Assembly (NCBI GenBank): GCA_038503035.1
Contig: JAVSML010025181.1
Coordinates: 372,001 to 436,000, forward strand
Direction of reading: 5' to 3'
DNA length: 64,000 bases
DNA from: Crocodylus rhombifer
Taxonomy: Eukaryota; Chordata; Crocodylia; Crocodylidae
The position numbers were made by a program, and so were the translations under genes. Under the pieces are notes generated by a model. It made no database searches. It had not been told where the DNA came from and saw only the letters and a list, made by a program, of their open reading frames with translations. Below, piece by piece: positions 1 to 11,207 of the stretch; within the stretch, counting starts at the first letter, position 1; the number at the start of each line of letters is the position of its first letter.

Positions 1-1689
1 CCCTGACTTAAAAGAATGGACATTACATGACTCTAAATGCTCATAATTTTAACATTAATAAACCAGCTCCTCAAAATGTAATTTGCTTTCAAACTTTTAT
101 TGGGCCAGGTTTGGATTGGAAACATTCCTGATCAAGGGGTGTTTCATGAACTGAAGCACTCCAGAAATAGACCTGTAAGGCATCTTAACTTAGGATTACG
201 GGTTTTTTTCTTCCTTGCTGCCTTTTGACAAGGAGTTTCAGTATTTTGTATGCCAACAGGAAATGTGTCCTTCAACAATGTCTCTAGCTGAGCTGACCAG
301 AAAGTAGGAGTGGAGTCAAGACTCAGCCTCTCACTGGCCACTTGTTGTCCAGCTACTCTGTGTGGGAGAAAGCAGGTATATATAAGATCTGGTTATCAAG
401 TGCAGAGAGCTGAAAGAGGCAGGCGAGGTTCGTTGGTTAGATATGATATATTTTACTAGGCTACTCAATGAGAGCTAAAAGAGCTGTTACCCCCTCACTC
501 CCCTGGCACAGGCATCTGGGGCAAATCCATCTAATCCAGTGGGCTCTGCAGAATGAGACCATTTGGCATTTCAGCTGCATCTGTGTCTGAATTATCCAAA
601 GGCATATACATTCTGATCATAATACTTGAAGAAATTGTGTTTTTCCCTCCACAGGAACATCAAATTGCTCTACTGAATCAAATTGGTGGTCCATTTAGTC
701 CATTTATTCTATCATCAACAATGGCCAGCAACAGGTGCTTCAGAATGTGCAAGAACTCTCTAATCCCAACTAGTTAAGAGGGTTTTTTAAAGCTCTTAAA
801 CATGAGGTTTAATGTCTTTTTCCTGAATTTGTGTCAGTGTGCACTATTATAATTGTGGTTATTCATAGAAACGTATAGTTCCCTTTTTTGATTGTCACTA
901 AGTTTTGGTTTCAGTAATACCCATTGTGCCTTTAATTGTACTGTAAAATGTACTTCTTTTTTATCAGCTTTGAATCTGTTGTCATTTAAGTTCCTCAAAA
1001 GTTCTCTTGTTCTTCTATTTGGAGACAGGGAAAACAGATGTTTCTGATATATCTTTTCTACATGATGTATTATTTTATATTCTTTTATCACATCCTCTCT
1101 TAATTTACTATAAGATAAAAAATCTCACCATTTTAAGCTCTTTTTGGTTTTCCAAGTACACTGTCAAATCAATGGTTTAACTCAAGATGAAAAATAAAAT
1201 ATTTAAAAATGGTTGCACTGGACAAAATGGCTGCGGCTTACAAAAATCACTTCTGCACTGAGACTGAAACTCATATTTTCCATGCTCAAGCTACTTTCTT
1301 TGAGAACTCCTCAGACTAGAAGGTGGTCTGCACAACTTAACAATACATGTAATAGGTGCTACCTTTTATAACATACAGCTTACACAAACATGCATACATG
1401 CACACATACAAGATTAGATTTTAGGGAGATGTACTTTGTCTCCTGTGCATAGGTCAAAAAAGAAATAATTTAACTAGAAGAATTCTAGCTACATAGATGT
1501 GATCGTTCATTCTAGTATTTCAGCTGTTCTGAAATTAATTTGCCATATTGTTTTAATAGCATGAATATTAGTGTAGACAATCAGAGTTAATGTGTTTGAA
1601 TAATACCATATTTTCATAGAATTGGAAGACAGGCAATATAGTGCTAATCAACTAGTCCAATTCCCAGTGAAATCCAGGAGTGGCTTTAT

Positions 1690-1745
1690 TAAAAACCTCA
1701 GGCCCAATCATGTAAATGTATGCACATGACTGGCTTTATTCATGT
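1690..1745. repeat. Old amniote interspersed repeat fragment
   Basis: The words 'ggcccaatcatg', 'gcacatgac' and 'tttattcatgta' follow the order of a common, very diverged repeat that I remember from bird and turtle intergenic DNA. It is short, and the family name is not certain. Pieces of apparently the same group recur near 2315, 9828, 12150, 16625 and 21825. Confidence 0.35.
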
Positions 1746-2314
1746 ACATCAGTTTTGGCAGGGGTTGGTCGCGTCTTCTCAGTTTTCTTTACCTCACCTC
1801 AATTTTGCTCTGGCTTTTTAAAATAGTTTCTCCTTGTAAATCAGGGGCTAAATACATGGCAGAGATGAAAATGATAAATATTATCGTTTCCTAGAAATGA
1901 TGCCACTTGTTTTTATTTTACGTGATAAATGCCAATGCATAAAATGCAACTGAATATTAAAACCGTAACTCAGTTTTTACTTTTGAAACTAAGTTGTGGA
2001 CTGTTAAGTACCTTAAAATGACCACATTACATTCTTTAATCAGAAGCAGATCACAGTCTGGATCAGTGTAAACAATTAGTGATACCCAAAAGTTTGTCTA
2101 CTTTTACTTCCGAGTCCAGGGCTAATGGACTCGCAGCATGCAAAACCACTGAAACTTCACTGAAAATTCCAGGTGGTCTTGCATATTTATCCTGGTAAGA
2201 GGCCATAGGGACACTACGACTTGATGGCCAATACACAGCAGTTTAATTATTGTGCCTTTTCCCTTCCCTTTCACAGCTTCCTAGTAGAAGGCCTATATGA
2301 AGGTGTGTTGGAAG

Positions 2315-2380
2315 CTCAGGGTCTGATCCACAGCCCATTGAAGTCAAGAAGCATTCATGCACCAAACCAAGATGAACCAT
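2315..2380. repeat. Old amniote interspersed repeat fragment
   Basis: The segment reads 'gtctgatccacagcccattgaagtcaa' in outline, the hallmark of the same old dispersed family as at 1690. It is short and decayed, with no boundaries or target duplication visible. The family assignment is from memory of similar sequence, not from a search. Confidence 0.35.
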
Positions 2381-3664
2381 CCAGCCACAGTTATTTCACA
2401 CCTGAATTTCTTCAATTCTCATGAGCTAATCAAGAGAAATAGCCAAATGTTTATCATGCATAATTCCAGCCAGGCTGACTGTTTGCTTCAGTAATACACC
2501 TGTGTTGCCTACAGAAAATGCTTAAGCCTGAAACATTATTGATATGTAGGCTTCTTCTCACCCCCTCATACTCTGAGCTAAAAATTTGGCAAGTGTGTTA
2601 TAGTGAAAGCTGACAAGATGCCATCCTGTCTGCATCAGAGAGAAAAAAGTTGCAGTTCTATGTAAGGTCCTGGTTGAAAAAGAAAAATAACACTGCAAGT
2701 ACACATTTAATAGGTTGCAAAACTAGAACCAAATCGATAATTAAAAGACATCTCTGAATTCAGTGACTAAGATCACCATGACTTTTAGTGCCTGCTATTA
2801 AGTGCCTCAGAGGCATAGTTTTTAATGGTGAGGTTTCAGTGCTTTTGCAGGTTATAAGCCTGAGAGCCCTGGAGACTGCAGGGAAGGTACAGTATGGGCA
2901 GTAGCAGTGCTTCTGTCTCATTCTTGACCAGGGCAGGCAGATGACCATTAAAGCTGAGAGCCTCCATGTATATTCCGGTTTTGATTTCACTGTCTGCTGA
3001 CATTGCCAGAGGGTCATTTTCAGATGGAGACAGCAGTGCATCACAAGCGCATAAACATGTCAAAAATAGACTGTTTAAAACTTTCTGTTTTATTACGCTG
3101 GAGCTTGTAGCAGAGATCGGGAGTGAAGGATGAGTCTGGGTTCCATTTTCAGGATGTTTCTGTTTGCATTAATTTACATCATTTTTGGCCTCTGCTATTC
3201 ACAGTTATGTTTCTAAGTTTTTGTTGGCGTGGCCCTGCTTGGTGTCTGTCCAGCTCCCCACCTCAGAATAAGTTTAGCTCATTCTTTTCAAGAGAGATTT
3301 TATTAGCATTTTCTAGTGGAGGGAGAAGACGACAAAAATAACCCAATTTAGCTCTTAGTCAGAGGATGCAGTTTCTGATGTATACAAAAATGTTGCAGTG
3401 AATCAGTAAATAAAGAAGAAGGGAATACAAAATATTAACACAAAAAAAAAAAATCAAAAAGAGGATTCTTACTAGGGAATGGCTCAGGAGATTTCTTATA
3501 AGACTTTTTCCTCTGCATTGCTGATCTCAATTCAGTTCAGGGTGGTAGGACTGAAAAACAGTATTATAACCCAGACCTCCTTCCTGTAACCTGCTTTATT
3601 GGTTCTCATTGTTTGTGTTCTGGCATTAAAAGCCCTTTAGGGCATAGGTCTGTCTTATTGGCTG

Positions 3665-3862
3665 AGGTAATTTTGGAGCTACTGGCTATCCCCTTTGAGA
3701 ACTTGTGGAGGTCAGGTTAGGTCCCAGATGATTGGAAAAGGGAAAATATAGTGCCCATCATTAAGAAAGGGAAGAAGGAGAATCTGGGGAATTACAGACC
3801 AGTCAGTCTGACCTCAATACCTGGAAAGATCAGGAAGCAGGTCCTCAAGAAATTCCTATTTG
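3665..3862 (+). mobile_element. CR1 LINE fragment, reverse transcriptase N-terminal part
   Basis: Translation on the plus strand gives the start of a CR1-type reverse transcriptase: a DDWK word followed by [11 protein letters not shown], then [16 protein letters not shown]. In CR1 these motifs sit just before the RT palm. The piece stops abruptly near 3862. A CR1 3' end in the same direction begins near 4300, so both may be remains of one insertion that has lost its middle and gained 430 bp of unrelated sequence. The frame is broken by stops, so it is not functional. Confidence 0.8.
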
Positions 3863-4299
3863 TGCCTTTCAATCCTACATATCTTCACTGAAATGTTGAC
3901 ATTGCAAGGTCATATCTTTATAATAGTTGCTAGTTGCCTGTAGTGGTTCTGGGTTTGTGCATTGCTGTGGAATATCAATGTTCCAAACACTACACTAAAA
4001 TGATAACTTCACTCTGTTAAAATAGCAGTATTTCCCTAATGAATACTTAAAAATGAAAACACTATGGAAGTTAGCATTTTTCACGACACTCAGGCAAACT
4101 CAGCAGACCTTCAAAAAAGGTACTAAAGGTACTAAATTACTCAAGGTAATTTTTATCGGTTATCTAAATGCTCACAGCATGAGTTCTGTTTAGAAACAAT
4201 GTTAAAATGAGTTCAGTTTGGTTTTAAACATAGATCTATAGTCAAATAAATAAATAGCATAATGGGTTGTATGAACAGAAGTATCACTTGCATATCAAG
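3863..4299. other. Unassigned AT-rich spacer between two CR1 pieces
   Basis: This is an AT-rich stretch separating two same-direction CR1 fragments. I see no repeat or coding feature in it. It could be an insertion into one CR1 copy or the gap between two independent copies. Confidence 0.4.
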
Positions 4300-4830
4300 G
4301 GTAGTGTTTCCTCCACTCAATTCAGCACTGCTGAGGCCTCACTTGGAGTACCATGTTCAGTTTTGGGCCACAGACTTCAAGGAGGATATAGACAGATTGG
4401 AAAGAGTCCAGCACACACCAACAAAGATAATTAGGGGCCTGGGAGGCAAGATTTATGAGGAAAGGCTGAAGGAATTGAGGTTATTTACTCTGGAGAAGAG
4501 AAAACCGCGGGTATATTTGATAAGTCTTCAATTCCCTGAAGGGCAATTACATATAGGCTGGACTTTCCTCAGTGGTTGTGGGAGGAAGGGCCATGAGCAA
4601 CAGCCACTAGCTTTAGTAAGGAAAATGTAAGTTGGAGAAACTTTCTGACTAAAAGGAGGTCAAATATTGGAACAGGCTACCTAGAAAAACTTTGGACTCT
4701 CCAGCCTTGGAAGTTTCCAAGCACAGGTGAGATAGATATCTGGTTGAGATGATCCTGTCCCGAGCAGAGGGCTGAACTAGATGACCTTGTGATGTCTCTC
4801 CCGGCCCTACTTTCCTCTGGTCCTAAGAAT
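4300..4830 (+). mobile_element. CR1 LINE 3' portion (end of ORF2 and 3' UTR)
   Basis: The open stretch 4262-4630 contains the CR1 ORF2 C-terminal signature: LRPHLEYHVQFWA, then a LERVQ word, then YEERLKELRLFTLEKRK. Downstream comes the usual CR1 3' UTR wording: 'aactttctgac', 'ttggaacaggctacc' and 'actagatgacctt'. The copy is decayed and lacks a clear terminal repeat. CR1 elements are usually truncated at the 5' end, which fits. Confidence 0.85.
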
Positions 4831-4975
4831 TCTAACATATGTTGAAATGTATTTTTATCAAAGGAGATATCTTTTGGCCAATAGGAAAAGTGAGTGATTT
4901 TTTTCATGTTGTCAGTCAGTAATTCTGCCTTCTGTGTCATTAGTGTGCACGAGCTTCCCTATTTTTGTTTCTCAG

Positions 4976-5220
4976 TGGGCACGTCTACATGTGCTCACTA
5001 TGGTGCAGTTGGAACTTATTTGCTAAGGCAAATATTAAATGACTGTGCAGTACCCACCATTACTGCGCAGTCCTAGCAGCACACGGGTGGTTTCCAACCC
5101 TATTGCGCAGTAGTGGCAGCATCATGGTTAGTGCCTGCCAATGCTATGTCACTGTAATGCTGAGCTATGTTGCTGTAGCTGATTGCTACAGCAACGTAGC
5201 AGCTCATGTAAATGTGCCCA
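4976..5220. mobile_element. Short TIR element (MITE-like), about 245 bp
   Basis: The left end TGGGCACGTCTACATG and the right end, reverse-complemented TGGGCACATTTACATG, form an imperfect terminal inverted repeat of about 16 bp. The inside has no reading frame and holds repeats of a 'gcgcagt' word. A 16-bp hairpin with one mismatch lies at 5164-5200. Elements with similar ends recur at 36157, 37189, 39333, 40704, 53594, 58099 and 62671. They are probably non-autonomous DNA transposons. I could not fix a target duplication. Confidence 0.65.
5164..5200. repeat. Hairpin inside the TIR element
   Basis: Two 16-bp arms (5164-5179 and 5185-5200) are reverse complements with one mismatch, separated by 5 bp. 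The hairpin is a subterminal structure of the surrounding element rather than a gene terminator. Confidence 0.8.
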
Positions 5221-5547
5221 GTTTGTATATTTAAACTAGATTCAAGGATTTAAAATTTATTCTTTATTTACCTCATTTCCACACCATTAGTCAGCCATAC
5301 AAGTCCCAGATTTTTTGGCCATAGAAAGTGCCTAAAATTTACCTAATAATTTATGATTATTTTCTCGTGGGAAGAGCACTTACCTAAATCTGAGCGGTCA
5401 TAAAGTTTCCTCTCATGCATGGATAACTTTTACCTGACACAAGAGGTCTGTGGGCCAATGAGATGTAAAGCGCTGCTTGACTTGGTACTGGCAACCGGGG
5501 ATGACCCAATCGAATTGGCGACCTAACAATCGAGGGGAAGCTGGGTG

Positions 5548-6577
5548 ACAGTGACCATGAGCTGATCACCTTCACCATCTGCCATAAAGCTGGCAAGACA
5601 GTCAGCAATACAGAAGTCCTCGACTTCAGGAAAGCTGACTTTGACAAGCTCAGGAGGCTTGTTGATGATGCCCTAAGGGCCATGACACAAAGGGGAGGGG
5701 AGTTCAGGAAGAGTGGTTGCTTCTCAAGGGAGTGATCCTTGATGCACAAGCTAAGGCCATTCCGTCTTGGAGGAAAGGCAGAAAAAGGGCACAGCAGCCC
5801 CCTTGGCTCTCCAGAGAACTAGCGGACCTCCTGCAGCAAAAAAGTAAGACCTACAAAGAATGGATGACGGGATCCACCTCCAAGGAGGAATATTCCACAA
5901 TGGTCTGGACCTGCAGGGAGTGAACAAGGAAAGCCAAAGCTGCCACTGAACTCCAACTAGCTAGAAGTATCAAGGATAATAAAAAGTCCTTTTTTTAGAT
6001 ACGTGGGGAGCCAGAGGAAAAGCAAGGAAAACATTAAACCCCTGCTAAACCAGAAGGGACAACTGACAACCAATGCCCAGGAAAAAGCCAACCTACTTAA
6101 TGGGTACTTTGCATTGGTTTTCTATGAGTCCCATGGGTTGCCCCTGCTACTATGGGACAGCAAGGCCTGGGTGAGGGAGATCCTTTGCCCTCCATCAATG
6201 CTGACCTCGTGAAGGAACACTTTGAGAGGCTAGACACCTTCAAGTCAGCCGGCCCTGATGGTTTACAAGCCAGGGTACTCAAGGAGCTGGCTAACATCGT
6301 AGCTCAGCCCCTGGCATGGATATTCAAGAGTTCATGGTGCTCTGGTGAAGTGCCCAAAGATTGGAAGAATGCCAGTGTGGTGCCTATCTTCAAGAAAGGG
6401 AGTAAAGTGGATCCAGCAAACTACAGGCCCATCAGCCTGACCTCTATCCCCGGGAAGGTCTTAGAAAAAATCATCAAAGAGGCCATCCTCAATGGACTGG
6501 CCAATGGCAACATCCTGAGGCAAGCCAGCACGGGCTTGTTGTGGGGAGGTCTTGCTTGACCAATCTTATTTCCTTTT
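5548..6577 (+). pseudogene. CR1 ORF2 remnant: endonuclease tail to RT fingers
   Basis: This is the first half of the broken ORF2 in the CR1 copy. The order is the endonuclease end (GDSDHELITF), a linker, then HFERLDTFKSAGPDGLQARV and [13 protein letters not shown] of the RT fingers. The longest clean frame is 6152-6559. It includes SAGPDGL, a conserved RT word. The frame is cut by in-frame stops and ends where the LTR starts. Confidence 0.85.
6573..6577. repeat. Left target-site duplication of solo LTR (CTTTT)
   Basis: CTTTT directly precedes the TGTTGG end of the LTR. The same five bases follow its GGGACA end at 7444-7448. Removing the LTR and one copy restores a continuous CR1 sequence. 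Confidence 0.92.
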
Positions 6578-6807
6578 TGTTGGAGCAAAATTTTAGTATA
6601 GGTGCTGCCAATGCATGAACTCAGTTTGACTGAGAGTGGAAAATTCCATACAGGGCCTGGACTACCCTTTCTATGACCTCAGGAGCTGTCAATCAGCCCT
6701 GACCCACTTTCAGCTCTGAGCAGACACAGATCTTATTGCAGAGCATGCCCAGTGTACAACTGGAATGAGGTAATTCCTCTAGAAATTTCTCTAAGCCAAG
6801 CAGCCTG

Positions 6808-6832
6808 ATTGGCTATAGGGCTGCTATAAAAA
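6808..6832 (+). promoter_or_regulatory. LTR promoter: inverted CCAAT and TATA box
   Basis: ATTGG at 6808-6812 (a reversed CCAAT box) lies 12 bp before TATAAAAA at 6825-6832. Both sit about 230-255 bp into the LTR, as expected for the end of U3. Transcription would run rightwards, the same way as the interrupted CR1. Whether it is still active cannot be seen. Confidence 0.7.
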
Positions 6833-7302
6833 GTCCGAGGGCCCCTCCTCTGGGGGGGAGAAGATCGCGTCACTGGAGACAGAAGCTGGTGTTTCCAGGG
6901 ACTATCTGGCAGTCAGGCTCCCGGGCCTACTGATCTCCTTCCCCAATTGACACTTTGTGCTGTTAGAGCGATTGCAGTTTTGATTTCCTGGTTCCTGATT
7001 AAGATTCACCGATTACTGACTACGATTTGGACCATCCCACTGCGACTTCACCTCAACATGCTGGCATCCTGACCTCGGCATTACTCTCCGGCTACCCGAT
7101 CGTCCACCAATTGGGACTGGCGTCACACTACAACTTTCTACACGTTACAGTTTTGTTTGTTCAGTTTCCCAGTTCATGAGCTGTTGACCAGCCCTGGGAC
7201 TAGGTCTTCGGACCGAACCTCGTGGGCCAACAGACCCCTTTGTTGTATTTGTGATTACTGTAACTGAAGACATCGTTGTCCTACGCACCTAAGCGTAAGT
7301 CA

Positions 7303-7308
7303 AATAAA
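7303..7308 (+). terminator. LTR polyadenylation signal AATAAA
   Basis: AATAAA lies 135 bp before the right LTR end and about 470 bp after the TATA box. This is the position expected near the R/U5 boundary. The following sequence contains a GT-containing stretch ('ccttgtttaag'). Confidence 0.7.
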
Positions 7309-7443
7309 TTCCACCTTGTTTAAGAAACCGCTACGCTTCCCATGCCTCAGTTCTCCATAGCCAAAAGAACCCGACCTGTTTCCGTGCCTAACTGCCACCC
7401 CGGCCCACCGTGACACTGGGGTTTGGTTCACCCCCCCGGGACA

Positions 7444-7448
7444 CTTTT
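7444..7448. repeat. Right target-site duplication of solo LTR (CTTTT)
   Basis: CTTTT immediately follows the LTR end. It matches 6573-6577 exactly and leads straight back into the CR1 sequence 'atgaacagatgacc'. Confidence 0.92.
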
Positions 7449-8543
7449 ATGAACAGATGACCTATCATCTGGACAAGGGAGAGGAGATTGATGTTGTATA
7501 TCTTGACTTCAAAAAAGCCTTTGATCTGGTATTCCATGATCACCTCTTGGCAAAACTGGCCAACTGTGGCGTTGGGTCCACCATGATCCACTGGCTGGGG
7601 AACTGGCTCCATGGTTGGACCCAGAGGGTGGTGGTTGACAGAAGTCAATTGTCATGGTGCCCTGTGACCAGCGGGGGTCCCTTAAGGCTCTGTCCATGTT
7701 GAAGATGTGGACATTGGAGTCAGAAGCGTATTGGCCAAGTTTGCCAACGACACTAAACTCTGGGGTAAAGCATCCACATCTGAGGACAAGAGGACAAGCC
7801 AGGCAGATCTTGACAGGCTCAGGAAATGGGCGGATGAGAACCTGTTGGTGTTTAACACTGAAAAATGCAATGTTCTCCACTTGGGAAGAAAAACCTGCAG
7901 CATCCTTATAGGCTTGGCAGTGCTACGCTGGCTAGCACTATGGATGAAAGGGACTTGGGAGTCATGACTGACCACAAGATGAACATGAGCCTTCAATGTG
8001 ATGCTGCAGCTGGTAAAGTAAGCAAAATGCTGGCTTGCATCCATAGATGCTTCTCAAGCAAATCCCGGGATGTCATTCTCCCCTTGTACTCAGCCTGGCT
8101 GAGGTTGCAGCTGGAATACCGCATCTAGTTTTGGGCTCCACAGTTCAAAAAGGATGTAGAGAAGCTTGAGAGAGTCCAGAGAAGAGCCATGTGCTTGATC
8201 AGAGGTCAGGAAAACAGACCTTTTTGATGACAGGCTGAGAGCTATGGGAATCTTCAGCCTGGAAAAACAGAGGCTCGGGGGTGATCTGATGGCCACCTAT
8301 AAGTTTATCAGGGGTGTTCACCAGGATCTGGGGGAACAATTGTTAACCAGAGCCCCCCAAGGATTGATGAGTTCAAACAGTTATAAACTCCTGCAAGACC
8401 GTTTTAGGCTGGACATAAGGAAGAATTTCTTTACTGTCCGAGCCCCCAAGGTCTGGAATAGCCTGCCATCGGAGGTGCTTCAAGGACCTACTCTGAATGG
8501 CTTCAAGAAAAAATTGGATGTTTATCTTGCTGGGATCCTGTGA
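7449..8543 (+). pseudogene. CR1 ORF2 remnant: RT palm to C-terminus
   Basis: This is the second half of the broken ORF2. YLDFKKAFD opens it, followed by a decayed VPQG region. The active-site word reads FANDTKLW (in the frame 7707-7967), where intact elements have FADD. The C-terminal domain then follows, with LQLEYRI, LEKQRLGGDLMATYKFIRG and KVWNSLPSEVLQ. At least three frames must be joined to follow it, so it is dead. The catalytic Asp-to-Asn change is visible directly. Confidence 0.88.
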
Positions 8544-8851
8544 CCCCAGCTGACTTCCTGCCCCTGGGGCAGGGGGCTGGATTCGATGATCTTCCAAGGT
8601 CTCTTCCAGCCCTAATGTCTGTGAAATCTATGTGAAATAATGGACCAGTCATTCTTGTTACTTTATCTTTTAATGACTTCTGTGTTTTCAAAGGTTATAC
8701 AAAATTTCTGGGCCAGATCCTTAACAGGTTTAAATTGTCAGAGCTCCCATTAAAGCCAGCAACAATGTCAGTTGAATCAAACTTGCATTACCTGAAGATG
8801 ATGCGTGGAAGCCAAATATAACAGGCTGTCATATTTCACATCACTCAGGAT

Positions 8852-8935
8852 CAGTGGTTCTCAACCAGGATACAGCAAGATGCCTCCAAGGTGCTGCAGC
8901 ATGGGTGCTGCTGTTGCCTGGTTGAACTTCCCCGT
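8852..8935 (+). mobile_element. hAT-like DNA transposon end
   Basis: CAGTGGTTCTCAACC at 8852 is the classic start of hAT-Charlie-type non-autonomous elements. The following 'ggtgctgcag' also fits such elements. No matching right end is visible, so the copy is truncated. It has no coding capacity. Confidence 0.5.
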
Positions 8936-9107
8936 GCACCTCCTGTGGAGGTATATCAGGAAGCAATTGGCTGGAGCCTATTCAGTCCTTGGTTCAACTT
9001 CACACACTCCTCCTGGAAACAGAAGTGTTCTAACCTCAGACCTTTGCAGTGCATGGCTGGAGCAGGCATTTGCACTGCTTGGCTACAAGACCTTGGATAA
9101 AAGACAG

Positions 9108-9260
9108 AGTGGGTGCATCCACATGGATGTTTGGTTCCCTTGGTACAACTAGTGGTAGTGCACTTTGCGCCGCCTCTAGTTGTCCCTAGGGAACACCTGT
9201 GCCATGCACGCTCTGGCACATGGCAAGTTACCCTGGAGCCAGCACTGTGCCAGCCCCAGA
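9108..9260. mobile_element. Possible partial TIR element
   Basis: TGGGTGCATCCACATGG at the left edge matches the TIR of the short elements at 58099 and 62671 with one or two changes. I cannot find the opposite end, so it may be truncated or a chance match. Confidence 0.35.
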
Positions 9261-9827
9261 AACCTTACCTGGGATCCTGGAGGCCTTCTGGGGTTGTAGC
9301 AGCAGTGAGTGTGTCATGCAGATGCTGGCTGGCAGCCACAGCGTGGCTCTGGGCAGCCTGGTTCCACTCTTAGGTGGCACATGCTACCTGCACGTGTGCC
9401 GCTCTGCTTTTTTTCCTCTGTGGGTTTTTTGACTCCTGTATATCCAGGGGTCACAAAATCCCTCTGTGCTGCTCCCATGAAGCATGGAGAATAACTGAAC
9501 ATGCTGTATGTGGTGCTGCAGATGTGTCTGTGATGCCACATACTACACAGCTGTGCTCTGGATGCAGCCTCTGAGTCCATAGTCATAATATTATTTCCTA
9601 GGTCAGCACACATTTGGCATACCAGTCTCCTCCTCTTAGTAAACTCACAGAAAACCATTTCTCTCATTAGAGTAGTTCACTCCCAGACTTCACTGGAAAT
9701 AAATTGCAATAAAAATCCATTGTTACCAAATACCATGGCTATTCATTACTTCATACATCTATAGATTTCAATCTGAGAACCTGCAGACTTAAGAAAGCAT
9801 CTGGGATTTAACTCATAAATTAAGAGT

Positions 9828-9898
9828 CTTATCCAGCCCTTATTGTCATCAAAGGAAAGACTACCATTGACTTCAGAGGTCATTGGATTGGACCTTAA
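9828..9898. repeat. Old amniote interspersed repeat fragment
   Basis: The words 'ctaccattgacttcagagg' and 'attggattggacctt' resemble the old family also seen at 2315. The fragment is short and diverged, with no clear ends. Confidence 0.35.
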
Positions 9899-10860
9899 AA
9901 GAGTAGCTCAGGGGAAGCAGCTATTAGAAGGCATACTTACAGCCAAACATCTCCATCATCTTCTACCGGAGAGCAAAGATACACATGGAGTTCATCACAA
10001 GTAAACGATGCTCAGTTTTTAATGACTGATAAAAAGTGCCCTTTGTAGAAAGGCTGAAGAAGAATGAAGTAAAATGAAATGATCTACACTGTCTCATATT
10101 TAGCTCGCATACAAAAATATGTATAATGGAATAGCACTATTCAGTTGGCTATAGTGTGCCACTTTGAGGTCCTGATGTCTTGTTATAGTTAGTCACTATT
10201 AAGCATTCATTTCCTTTGTTAAATTACTGAGAAGGTTAACCATTTTTTTACAGACTATCACTCGAAAATCAAAGTTAAATCTAGATTTTCACTGCACATT
10301 TCTGCTGTTATACACTTCTGGCAAAGTCCCAATTATAGCAGTGGGATTTATTTGTAAGAGCAAATTATTTAACTACTATAGCTTCTCTTTCTGTTAGCAA
10401 AAATATTTGCAAGTGGATGACAATATCTTCCATTGTACATGACTGAATTTATTTAGTAATTCTCTTTTGCAGTAGTCTACTGTACAGCCTGTGGATATTC
10501 TAACGCCAAACATTGCGTATTTAACTGACAGCATCACAGATATATCACATACTGCTTTTGTTCCCTCATTGGATGAGCACACAAACACATTTTCTGCACC
10601 CCCCCCAAACTACATTGATGTTATAATGATACAGCGGGGAGCATATTATTTTGACCCCTGGCATCCTTAGCATTTCACTGTTACTATGAACATATTCTAG
10701 CAGCCAGCATAGAACTGAGGAAGAAAGGAAACTTAAGACCATGTAAGAATCACTCTGGGTCCTGCTACCCATTCAGATTAAAGCTGGATAGAAACCAGCT
10801 GTAGAGTTGTTACACATTTTCAAGCACTAACTTTATAGCTGGTTGGCTCTTTTTCTGGTT
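9899..10860. other. AT-rich DNA without genes
   Basis: I see nothing definite. The open frames are short and stop-rich. A C-run lies at 10601-10607. Confidence 0.5.
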
Positions 10861-10888
10861 GCATATGCATTTTTATCATGTGATAATT

Positions 10889-11027
10889 ACTTTGCCCATG
10901 TGGTAGGTCTAAATTTATTGCACAATTAACCAGCTAATTGTGTGATAATAACTTTGCACTTCTGGCCAGTCTTACTTTGCATGTGTGGCTGGTCTAAATT
11001 TATCGAATGATTAACCAGTTAATTGTG
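10889..11027. repeat. Internally repeated AT-rich block with a palindrome
   Basis: Two 54-bp units (10889-10942 and 10974-11027) are imperfect direct copies. The first third of the unit occurs once more at 10951-10972. The second half of unit one contains CAATTA and TAATTG either side of 'accagc', a short palindrome. The block has no coding frame. It could be the core of an AT-rich DNA transposon or a local tandem duplication. Confidence 0.7.
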
Positions 11028-11207
11028 AAATATACGTAACTGTCAAGTATTGCAGTCACTTGCAGACCTGTTGGACGCTGCCTGCCGCTCGACTAGGATG
11101 TTATTGGTTCTAACTGATGATCTACATGCCCATGTTTCTCCTGCCAGGACTTGATGTTAACAGAGTTGGTTCATTACCCGCACATGTAGTCCAATTAGTA
11201 GTCTCAC

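Larger units (their letters stand above)
1..3660. other. AT-rich DNA without genes
   Basis: I see no gene here. The open frames are short, overlap on both strands and show no recognisable domain. Two short stretches (about 1690-1745 and 2315-2380) resemble old interspersed amniote repeats, with wording like 'cattgaagtcaa' and 'caatcatgtaaatgtatgcacatga'. A stretch at 3440-3452 is a simple A-run. Otherwise I see nothing. Confidence 0.6.
6578..7443 (+). mobile_element. Solo LTR of an endogenous retrovirus or LTR retrotransposon
   Basis: The block starts TGTTGG, ends GGGACA and is flanked by the 5-bp duplication CTTTT. It interrupts CR1 ORF2 exactly, between the RT fingers and YLDFKKAFD, which fixes both ends. 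Inside are an inverted CCAAT word (6808-6812), a TATA box (6825-6832) and a polyadenylation signal (7303-7308), the normal U3-R-U5 order on the plus strand. No internal gag, pol or env sequence is present. LTR-LTR recombination most likely removed the interior. A 5-bp duplication fits several groups (Gypsy, ERV-L-like), so the class is open. Confidence 0.92.
5375..8640 (+). mobile_element. Long 5'-truncated CR1 LINE, split by a solo LTR
   Basis: The plus strand carries the tail of the APE endonuclease (GDSDHELITF, holding the SDH word, near 5548-5577) and a linker. The reverse transcriptase follows (PKDWKNASVVPIFKKGSK and [18 protein letters not shown] before the LTR; YLDFKKAFD after it). Then come the CR1 C-terminal words and a 3' UTR ending near 8637 in 'tctgtgaaatctatgtgaaat'. 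About 2.4 kb is CR1; 866 bp is the LTR. Stops and frame changes are frequent. The catalytic FADD word reads FAND near 7739, so even the active site is lost. The 5' edge lies inside the endonuclease. Confidence 0.93.
8641..9827. other. Unassigned interval with DNA-transposon ends
   Basis: There is no gene. A hAT-like end sits at 8852-8866 and a TIR-like word at 9108-9125; both lack a clear partner. The interval 9160-9420 is richer in G+C than its surroundings and gives several overlapping open frames on both strands. These look like a compositional effect, not genes. Confidence 0.5.

Noticed and set aside
834..1091. 85-codon minus-strand frame rich in Lys and Asn
   Set aside because: AT-rich chance frame with no domain.
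7388..8044. Overlapping frames on both strands in the CR1 copy
   Set aside because: The minus-strand frames are shadows of the broken CR1 ORF2 on the plus strand.
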